From a virus, in the IMG/VR virus record IMGVR_UViG_3300011116_000277, positions 1 to 40,654 of that record: a DNA stretch of 40,654 bases. One strand, given 5' to 3'. Numbering within the stretch: position 1 is the stretch's first letter; each line of letters starts with the position of its first letter. Below, in pieces: positions 7,240-15,300 of the stretch. Both the position numbers and the translations under genes were made by a program. Below the pieces are notes generated by a model, which was not told the origin of the DNA, searched no databases, and worked only from the letters and a program-made list of their open reading frames with translations.

Positions 7240-8418
7240 TTACAGAGCAGCGATTGAAGAACCGCTTTCAATGCGATACAACGCTTCTTCGCGGTAACGG
7301 TTCCATCCAAGGACTCCGTACCAACCGATTGGGCGGAAACGCATTAACTTATCAGTGATAGGTCCGATGACCACACCTGGCTCTTGTGACACGGCTTCTG
7401 CCAATGCTTGCTTACCGCAAAGAATTGTACGGAATACACGAGTTACAGGAGTTACAGTTACAACAGTTGTAGCAGTTACTGCTGCTGTGTTAGCAGTATC
7501 AACAGTAATTGTTGTTGTTGAACCAGAAGTGCTGATAGCAGAAATCTTGGCACCTGAAGCGATACCTGTTCCTGCAATCTTATCGCCAACCTCTGAACGA
7601 GTTGCAACTACTGAAGAAGAAGCAACACCGAAGGTGAAGCCTGCTGAAGTACCTGCAACGGTTACTGCGGTTGTAGCAAGGGCAGTCTGGTCTGCTCCAT
7701 CTTTAGCGGAGTACATGCGTGGGTTCTCTACGAAGAAAGCACCCTCGTATGTTCCGATGGTACCTGCGAACAAGTTACCAAGAGAAGCATCAGTGTGTGA
7801 GTGAGTATCACGCCATCCGACAGAGCCTGACTCTGCACGAAGGTCATGTGATACTTCTGGGTGGATTCCTACCCAGTATAGGCTTCCTGAACGAGGAACA
7901 GCCTTGTTTGAGCGTAACTTAGCAACAGCCTTGCGGATGTCAGCAGAATCAAGTGTATCTGATGCTGTGATTGTTGCAGTGCTTGTGCGGGTTCCGCCAT
8001 AAATAACATTGGTTCCTTGACGAAGGGTGTTTTGTGCCACGATGTCAAGTGAGTCAGCCATGTTAAATGCGATGATGTCTGCAACAGCAGGGTCAACATC
8101 GGATAGTGAGAACAACTGTAGTTTGCGAGTTACAAGTGATGCGTTACCGTACTCGTTTAGAGTAACAGATACGGTATCAACATCGCTTAGTGCAACTGCA
8201 TCTGGGTCAGTTGTTTCTGCGAGTGTAGAAGTAGCAGCAGCCAAATCGTTGTAAAGTGAGAATACAACGGATGACCCTGGCATTGCCTGTTGTACAGGCT
8301 TCTTGTCCGCAACAGCACGAATCATTGGCTGAGCGCGGAGTGCAAATTCAACATATCGGTCATAAGCGGTCTTTACTAGACCACCTAGAGCCGAGGTGTC
8401 TGTATATGAATTTGGCAT
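7240..8418 (-). CDS. Major capsid protein, N4-gp56 family
   Basis: 392 residues. The start ATG at 8418 follows AGGAGGTG; the in-frame GTG at 8427 lies inside that site. The N-terminal half (RYVEFALRAQPMIRAVADKKP, MPGSSVVFSLYNDLA, then SVTLNEYGNASLVTRKLQ and ADIIAFNMADSLDIVAQNTL) fits the N4-gp56/P22-type coat family. Near residues 248-325 a Ser/Thr/Val-rich stretch (TVAGTSAGFTFGV...TTVVTVTP) interrupts the core; it looks like an inserted beta domain, possibly exposed on the capsid surface. The C-terminus (RFRPIGWYGVLGWNRYREEALYRIES) returns to the family pattern. Scaffold lies directly upstream. It assembles the icosahedral shell. Confidence 0.9.
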   Translation of the reverse strand: MPNSYTDTSALGGLVKTAYDRYVEFALRAQPMIRAVADKKPVQQAMPGSSVVFSLYNDLAAATSTLAETTDPDAVALSDVDTVSVTLNEYGNASLVTRKLQLFSLSDVDPAVADIIAFNMADSLDIVAQNTLRQGTNVIYGGTRTSTATITASDTLDSADIRKAVAKLRSNKAVPRSGSLYWVGIHPEVSHDLRAESGSVGWRDTHSHTDASLGNLFAGTIGTYEGAFFVENPRMYSAKDGADQTALATTAVTVAGTSAGFTFGVASSSVVATRSEVGDKIAGTGIASGAKISAISTSGSTTTITVDTANTAAVTATTVVTVTPVTRVFRTILCGKQALAEAVSQEPGVVIGPITDKLMRFRPIGWYGVLGWNRYREEALYRIESGSSIAAL

Positions 8419-8457
8419 TGGGTTCACCTCCTAGTGAGTGGTTGATGTATAAGTTGT

Positions 8458-8910
8458 TTAATTCAAACCAAGGAGTATGTCTAAGTCCTCTTTACTTTTA
8501 GCATTAGCAATCTTTGCAAAAGCATCTTCGTCAATATCTGGCGCAGTGCCAGTGGCGACCATGTTGTTGATTCTTGCTTGTGCTTTAATTTCGGGACTTT
8601 TTTCTGCAGGCTTTTCTTCTGTAGGGGTTTGGATTCCAAACACATCGCCGAAGTCCTCAACCCACTTACCAAGAGCCTCATCTGTAGGCTCAATGTCTTG
8701 TGGTATGAGTGCAGCAATCTTTGGATTTAATCCCTTAGCCTGTAGCACATCCTTGACAGTACGCTGACGAGTCTGTGACTTAAGACCTGCCAACTCCTGT
8801 TCTAGTTCTTTTGCACGCTTTTCAAGTGTGCGGTTGACTTTTCGGAGTTGACCAACAACATCAGTTGTTGTGTCGTTATCTTCATCGTCATCGTAGTAAT
8901 TGGTAGCCAT
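8458..8910 (-). CDS. Capsid scaffolding protein
   Basis: 150 residues. An acidic N-terminus (YYDDDEDNDTTTD) is followed by a coiled coil (LRKVNRTLEKRAKELEQELAGLKSQ, residues about 21-45), a VLQAKGLNPKIAALIP helix and an acidic C-terminal helix region. Gene order (directly before the capsid protein), size and charge pattern are those of phage scaffolds, which guide coat assembly and leave or are cleaved before DNA packaging. The ribosome site GGGAGAAGG precedes the ATG at 8910. Confidence 0.85.
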   Translation of the reverse strand: MATNYYDDDEDNDTTTDVVGQLRKVNRTLEKRAKELEQELAGLKSQTRQRTVKDVLQAKGLNPKIAALIPQDIEPTDEALGKWVEDFGDVFGIQTPTEEKPAEKSPEIKAQARINNMVATGTAPDIDEDAFAKIANAKSKEDLDILLGLN

Positions 8911-9033
8911 CTACCTTCTCCCTTTTCTATTAGTTGTATTCGCAATCCTCGTATAAGTTCGGGGAAACTATTACGGCTATTGCTACCAGACTTTTACGCC
9001 CCCCTGGGCTGGTTGGTCAGGGTGGGGATTCTG
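8911..9033 (-). promoter_or_regulatory. Gap before scaffold gene: possible processing or attenuation site
   Basis: This 123-nt gap in a nearly gapless operon separates the internal-protein genes from scaffold and capsid. On the minus strand it holds a C-rich then G-rich tract that can fold (ACCCTG with CAGGGGGG, 9000-9030) and AT-rich sequence nearer the scaffold start. A hairpin or extra promoter that raises capsid expression would be expected here, but no clear -35/-10 pair is visible. Confidence 0.3.
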
Positions 9034-10575
9034 TTATATTGTTGTTGTTTCTTTTAGGCTGGTACCGCTAATACCACCCTTTTGAGCAAACCTTGCAGTT
9101 TCGCGGGCTGCTCTGCGTTGTGACTGTAATAATTGTTCTGTATCTGCACCAACAATTCCACCGATTGCTTCAAGGTCTGAATACTGTTGACCTTCAATTT
9201 GTGCCAAACGGCGTTGAGCCTTAGATAATTGTTGTGCTCTTTGGAATTCATTTCTAAGAGTAAGATAGTTTTTCTCACCAGTTATTGGTACAAGAGTTTG
9301 ACTATAATCAATATTCATTAAATCTTTTGCAAAGCCTGCTGCAGCAGCAGCAGCGCCAATCTCAGCAGTACGAACTTGTTTCTTAATAATAGCCATACCT
9401 GCTTCAGGATTTAACAAATAAGCAGCAACGCTACTCTTATCTGCTTCAGGATAAAAAGATTTAAATGTAGCAAGAACTTCTGGATTTTCATTAACTCTAG
9501 TAACAGCCAAATCTAATCTTGATTCAAACTCACGAGGATTAACCATATTAGATATGTATGTACCAAGTGCTTTACGACTGCCAAGAACTGCAGTATCTAA
9601 TCCATAAGCACGCAAACTTTGTAGATATGCTCGTTCATTAGAAATATAGGTGCTTTCATTTATTGCTACGCCTGCTTTTCTTAAAGACTCCATACCAGGA
9701 AATCTATCTGCATAAGCCTGAGTTTTAGGTAACTCTAATTTAATTTGTGCTGCTGTATAATCGTTCTTAATAAATGAATCAATAGTATCTGCTAAATCTG
9801 CCAAACCCATATCAGTTAAAGATGCTCTAAATAATTCAACTGCAGTCTTTTGTTCAGTAGTTAACTTAGATGTAGAAGTTTGTGTTGATGCAGTGCTTGG
9901 TAAAGTACCTGTTGATGAACCTACATAAGTTCCTTTAGAATCAAATTGTCCACCAGGAACTTTATTACCTTGTGCGTCATAACCACCTTCTGTTGTAGAG
10001 GTTGGTAAACCAGCAGAACCGTATAAATTGCCCCATTGAGATTGCAATTTTTGAACTACTAACTGTGGAATACCACCAGCAGCAATAGCCTCATCATATT
10101 GTTTTTTTATTAAGATAGCAGCCATTGCATTAGTATCAGTAGTACCATCTGGTTTTCTTACTTGCTTTTGTTCTTCAGCAGTTAGTTGTCCAGATATGGG
10201 TGTATCATTAAAATATCCCTGTGAGTTAATTCCACCACGAGAAGCAATATATTCTTTTGTATAACCAAGTGCTCTGGCTTCTGCTTCTTTAGCAGCGTTA
10301 CGCTCAGTACCAGTAATTGTTAAACCAGATGAAGGTGAAACCATACCAATAGTAGTAGCAGCAGGTGGTCTACCTGTTGTTGGGTCTATACCAGTATAAG
10401 TTTTTCCGTCAATAGTTACAGTTCTAGTTTGTGCTCCATATTGGTCTGCAGCAGAACCAGTAACTGTTGATGGAGTTGCAACACCTGCTTGACCAAAAGG
10501 TGTACCAGTTGTAGATGTACTACTTACGGATGGTAAACCCATCATTGCTCTAATTCTGTCGCGTTCGTCAGCCAT
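9034..10575 (-). CDS. Putative internal virion / ejection protein
   Basis: 513 residues. The N-terminal 230 residues are low-complexity Ser/Thr/Gly/Pro sequence (MADERDRIRAMMGLPSVSS...); the remainder is helical with AAAAAAGFAKDL and ends in Gln/Arg-rich helices (RRLAQIEGQQYSDLE). A middle segment (LPKTQAYADRFPGMESLRKAG, residues about 280-300) resembles repeats seen in phage internal proteins. With two neighbours and the 1945-residue protein it forms a group between portal and scaffold, the place of ejection proteins in many podoviruses. I assign the role by position and size only. Confidence 0.5.
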   Translation of the reverse strand: MADERDRIRAMMGLPSVSSTSTTGTPFGQAGVATPSTVTGSAADQYGAQTRTVTIDGKTYTGIDPTTGRPPAATTIGMVSPSSGLTITGTERNAAKEAEARALGYTKEYIASRGGINSQGYFNDTPISGQLTAEEQKQVRKPDGTTDTNAMAAILIKKQYDEAIAAGGIPQLVVQKLQSQWGNLYGSAGLPTSTTEGGYDAQGNKVPGGQFDSKGTYVGSSTGTLPSTASTQTSTSKLTTEQKTAVELFRASLTDMGLADLADTIDSFIKNDYTAAQIKLELPKTQAYADRFPGMESLRKAGVAINESTYISNERAYLQSLRAYGLDTAVLGSRKALGTYISNMVNPREFESRLDLAVTRVNENPEVLATFKSFYPEADKSSVAAYLLNPEAGMAIIKKQVRTAEIGAAAAAAGFAKDLMNIDYSQTLVPITGEKNYLTLRNEFQRAQQLSKAQRRLAQIEGQQYSDLEAIGGIVGADTEQLLQSQRRAARETARFAQKGGISGTSLKETTTI

Positions 10576-10577
10576 AA

Positions 10578-11975
10578 TTAACTCACAAATCCAAAGGTTC
10601 TGCCAAGGTCAAGTGCCATATTGGTATAAGTTTCCTTTGCGTTTCTAGTATATTGCCATAATGGGTCTTGCTTTAGAGCCTTGTTAAAGTCTGCAAATGT
10701 ACGAGCATTGCCAGTATCTCCAACAATAACTTTATTCATAAGGTCATCCCATGTAATGTTAGAGCCATCTACCTCAAGTAAATTAGCCATTTGATTACGA
10801 TAGTTAGCAGTTACCTCATATAAACTTTTACCAGCCTTTAAAGACTCAGCAAATGGTTTATTTTGTGGTGCATCTATTGCCATTTGCTTAACACTATTAA
10901 CCCAGTACTGAGCATCTCTGCCATCCATTGGGTCAAGTAAAGATGTGTTAATAGCCTTTTTTAAATTACTATCTAGGTTAATTCCATATAGATATGCAGT
11001 TTGATTAATGCGGTCAAGATAACTACCAATGGTGCCACCACCAGTAAAAATTAACTCACTTTTAGTTGATAAGTAACTATCTAGTTGTGAATCAGTCCAG
11101 TTGTTTTGTATTGCTTGTAGTGCAATACCTTTCATATATTCTGTATTATCAACAACCCTACCAGTAGTTGGGTCCACTGTACGAGGCGCTACACCAAGTG
11201 CTTCCATTTTCTTGGTAATGCTATCCATCTGATTCTTAACTCTCTCAGCAAACATACCTGCTTTGCGAGGGTCATTACTTTCTAAGAAAAATTGAATCAA
11301 ACTAGGAGAACTTGTACGCCACCAAGTTGTGCCCTCAAGGGCTTCCATAAATGTTTTTTCATCCCACTTTTGTTTTACAGCAGTATCAAATATTCTATCT
11401 ATTTCAGCCTTTTGAACTTTGTCATCAAGTGTAGAAAATACTGTTCGTAAATATGAAATCCATAAACCTTTTGTATCTTCTGTAGTTGTAGTTTTTGCCC
11501 CACCTACAGATGGTTTTGGTGCAGCAGTAGAAGCAGGAGTAGGTGTAGGGGTTGCAGTAACTACTGGCTTTACAGTTGCAGCAGTTTCATATTCAGGACT
11601 ACCAGGTCTTATGCTTTCTCCACCAGGACCAAAACGAAGTTCTTGAGGTGGTTGATTTAATAAATCAGTACCTGTAAATTTATCTAAAGCCTCTTGTGCT
11701 TTAGTAACTTGTTCCTCAGTACCATACCTTTGAGCACGAGTTAAAGCATCTTGAAGTTTCTTTCTTTCTTTTGCAGCCTCAGCATTTTTCTTTGCTTGTG
11801 CTTCTGACTCAAGAGTTCTAATTTTACCTTGTATATCATCAAACTTCTTTTTTTCTTGTTTATATTTAGTAGAATCAAGAGGCAGTTTATCTAAAACTTT
11901 TCTTTGTCTATCTAAATCAAGATATGCTCTTTCAATTTCGGTTACTGGGCGTAAACTGCTTCCACCTATTGCCAT
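10578..11975 (-). CDS. Putative internal virion protein, coiled-coil N-terminus
   Basis: 465 residues. Residues 12-90 form charged coiled coils (RQRKVLDKLPLDSTKYKQEK, EAQAKKNAEAAKERKKLQDA). A Pro/Thr linker (TPTPTPASTAAPKP) follows, then a helical C-terminal domain with Trp/Tyr-rich segments (TWWRTSSPSLIQFFLESNDP, DPLWQYTRNAKETYTNMALD). There is no membrane segment or catalytic motif. It is probably a partner of the adjacent 513- and 1945-residue proteins in the ejected core. The start overlaps the upstream stop at 11975. Confidence 0.5.
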   Translation of the reverse strand: MAIGGSSLRPVTEIERAYLDLDRQRKVLDKLPLDSTKYKQEKKKFDDIQGKIRTLESEAQAKKNAEAAKERKKLQDALTRAQRYGTEEQVTKAQEALDKFTGTDLLNQPPQELRFGPGGESIRPGSPEYETAATVKPVVTATPTPTPASTAAPKPSVGGAKTTTTEDTKGLWISYLRTVFSTLDDKVQKAEIDRIFDTAVKQKWDEKTFMEALEGTTWWRTSSPSLIQFFLESNDPRKAGMFAERVKNQMDSITKKMEALGVAPRTVDPTTGRVVDNTEYMKGIALQAIQNNWTDSQLDSYLSTKSELIFTGGGTIGSYLDRINQTAYLYGINLDSNLKKAINTSLLDPMDGRDAQYWVNSVKQMAIDAPQNKPFAESLKAGKSLYEVTANYRNQMANLLEVDGSNITWDDLMNKVIVGDTGNARTFADFNKALKQDPLWQYTRNAKETYTNMALDLGRTFGFVS

Positions 11976-12361
11976 TATGCCTGTGCCCTTCTAACATTTT
12001 CTAGTACCTTGTTGTAGATAGCATCTAAATAATCATTTTCTTGTCGCTTACGAAACTCAGGTGTTTCTTGAACTACAGATATAACAGCCTGTTGGCGACC
12101 CATAGCATCTGTTCCTGCTGGTTGACTTAAGAATACATTAATAGCCTTGCTGCGTTCTGCTCCTACAGCATTACGACCAAGGTATTGAGTATAGATATTT
12201 TGAATTGCAGCCTCTGCATCTTGAGCAGTTGGTCCTTCAGATACAACTCCACCCATAGAAGCATAGGATTTAATTAAATCTTCTAAGTTTACTCCACCAG
12301 TAGTTTTACCAGTACCTGCTGGTGTACCAGATTGAGTTGCTGGTTTATTGTCTTTTGCCAT
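11975..12361 (-). CDS. Small helical virion-cluster protein
   Basis: 128 residues. A disordered N-terminus (AKDNKPATQSGTPAGTGKTT) leads to a helical domain (AIQNIYTQYLGRNAVGAERSKA and TPEFRKRQENDYLDAIYNKV). It is coupled on both sides by 1-nt overlaps (11975, 12361). No named family is recognised. It may join or chaperone the large internal protein encoded directly upstream. Confidence 0.6.
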   Translation of the reverse strand: MAKDNKPATQSGTPAGTGKTTGGVNLEDLIKSYASMGGVVSEGPTAQDAEAAIQNIYTQYLGRNAVGAERSKAINVFLSQPAGTDAMGRQQAVISVVQETPEFRKRQENDYLDAIYNKVLENVRRAQA

Positions 12362-15300
12362 TAAACTACCACCGTATCATTTATGAAGTAACGATTTAAG
12401 AATTGTTCAAACTCTGGACTTTCTGCAATAAGTTGTTGTCTTACTTGCTCAAAAGCATAAGCCAAGTCAGCATTACTTTTTGCGCTAAGTGTTTGTGAAC
12501 CACCTGCCCTGTCACGCTGCTTTAATAATTCTGCCATTTGTTCACGCAAGTCAAGGTATACTCCCATAGCCTTAACTACTGAACGGTCACCATTTTGTGC
12601 CATCCATTTTTTATCAGCCAAAGCCTTTTTCAAAACAAGAGCACGGCGTTCATACTTACCTCTATCTGGAGATATGTACTCTGAATACCAGTCAAAGTTT
12701 TCTTCTGCTTGAGAGCGAACCCATAATTGCTTGGCACCATTAATAACATCCATACGAGGGTCACTATCAGCAACAATACCATTTTGAATTTTATAGGTAT
12801 TAATCTGACCCATTAATGAATTGAACTGAGTCCAACCACGCTTAATGTTTGCATCACGCAATAGTTCTTCTGGAGCACGATTTTGGCGGTAAGTATTTTT
12901 AGAGCCAGGATATGCACCTTGGCGATATTGCCATTGGTACGCTGCTTGGCTAAATGTGTACTGACCATCAAAATCATTTGCAAGGAAACCAATTAGTTCT
13001 GGATTATCAGAAGCCTCAGCCTCTGCCATAAGTCCACGGAACTTCTTTAAGTTTTTAACTGTATTCATATTAGACTCAAGGCTGCCAGGTGACTTAGAAA
13101 GACTTACTGTAGCCTCAAAATAATCTGGATACATCTCAAGAAACTTAGCCTCAGCCTCACCAGGTCCATATTGATTTTGGAACTGACGGAAAGTCTGTTG
13201 GTAAAAGTCCATTTCTGGGCTAATTGCAAATGGCATAGTTAATGATGAAAATGCACGAAGTAAAAAAAACTTATTTGTTTTATCTGTTATTTCGTCTAAA
13301 GTAGGTTCATCTGTTCTTTTACCAGAGTTATAGTTGTAAGCCTCATATCGTAGCATTTGGTTAAATGTACGAACATAAAGTTCATCTTGACTATACATAG
13401 TGCGTAAACGGCGAAATGCTGCAGGTGTAAATAAGTCTGTTGCAGACTGTGGCATACCAGCAGGGAAGAAAGGTCTAAACGCTTCTTCCAATTCAGGGCG
13501 ATTACGCAAAATTAAATATGTTGGAAGTACTGCATAAGGACCAAATCCAGGGTTACCAGGTTGACCTTGAGTAATAACATCTAACGATGCTAATGGTATA
13601 TTTACAGACTTAAAGGCATTATTAGCAACTTCTTGCCATGCTTTTGGTAGTGAATCAATAAAGCCTTGTGGAACTTGAATTACTAAATTAGCATATCTGT
13701 CACCAGATAAATCTTTAGCATCTGTAATACGGTTACCATCTTGGTCTACAACAGTTTGACCATTTACAATCTGGGCAATAGTACGACCAGCAGTTGCTAC
13801 AGCCTGTGGATTTTCAGCAACAATACCTGACCATCTTTTAGCAGTATTTTCATAGGCTGCATAAAATGGAAATAGTAATTGCATTACTTGGCTTGAAGAA
13901 GCACGAGTACGGCGCACAATAGTAAACAAAGTTTGTTCTACCGTACGGCGAGAATCTTCTCTAGCACCTTTAACTGCTGCATTTAATTCTTCTGCAGTTA
14001 ATTTATCTGTACCTTTAGCATCAGCAATATTTTGAATATTTATTCTAACCTGACGGTTATATGTAGATACTGCTAATGGATGACGAGCAAAAACATCTTC
14101 AGGTAATGAACCTAAGAAACGCATTACACGCCTATTAAAGGTATCAATTAAACGCTCTTGGTCACGATACTCTTTGCTTGTGGTAACAAGTAGTCCATTA
14201 ATATCTGGTAAGTTTTCTGGGTTAGCACCAAACTTATTTCTTAAATAATTCTGCAATTCAGCACCAGATATTGGTTTACCATCTGGGCGTTTATTGCTAA
14301 GTAATAATGCTGTTTCTTCGTCAGGTATGTATAGTTTTACAGAACTGCGAGTAATATTAATTTTTTCTAATAAATCTTCGTTTAACTCTCCACCCCTTAA
14401 GGCTGTTAAACCAAATGCTTGTCGTGGAGTTGTATATGTATCATTAGCATAAAGACGACCCTCTGAACTGCGAGTTAACCAACCAAGAATATCTTGGTCT
14501 GTTTCGCCATCAAGAATCCTACGAACCATTGGGTCAAGTATTCCTGTTTCAGGGTCACGGAAATGTAAGTTAAGAATATTTGACCAAGCCTCAAAATACT
14601 TTGGGTCATTAGATTTTACTTTGCTAACTGTTCTAGCACCAATGCCAGCAGAAAATGCCATCTCTTGTGAGCCAACTAAAGCGTTCCAAGTATCTTCAGC
14701 AGATGTGCGACCCATAAACCAAGTAGCATCTTGGAAAGTATTTGGGACATTGTATTTATAGCCATTGGCTTCAATATCAATATATCCATAACCTGTGCGT
14801 TGCTTAATAGCATTTGTTTCAGCACGAGTTACACCAGCATTTAATCTAGTAGAAATGTCATCAAGATAAGCATGTGACATTGTATAAAGTTTTGCTAAGT
14901 TTTCAGCAGCATCTTCAACACCATTATTAATCATGGCATCAACATTTTCCTTAGTGTAGTAAGGAGATATTGGTGTTTCTGTTTTTCTCGCTGCTTTACG
15001 AGCAGCAGTTTTAGCAAGACGGCGTTGTTTAGGTGTAGCCATTTGTTGCTCAAGAATTGGTAAATCTTCAGCAGCCTCAACTGCAGCACGCTCTTGCATT
15101 TGTGTAATGCTGCGTTCTACAGAGCGTTTACGACCAGCGCTATCTACAGCCTCTGGCAGTACGATATTAGATACTCCGCCTGCTAAATTATCGTCTTGGA
15201 CAACAGCACGACCAAAACCTTTTTCACGCATATATTGCGTAACTGGGTCATTAGGATTATTCCAACCCTTATTTCTAGTCCACTCTTTGTAGTTGGCAGA

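Noticed and set aside
8477-8767. Plus-strand frame opposite the scaffold gene with hydrophobic segments
   Set aside because: Antisense shadow of a well-supported gene, with no promoter or ribosome site.
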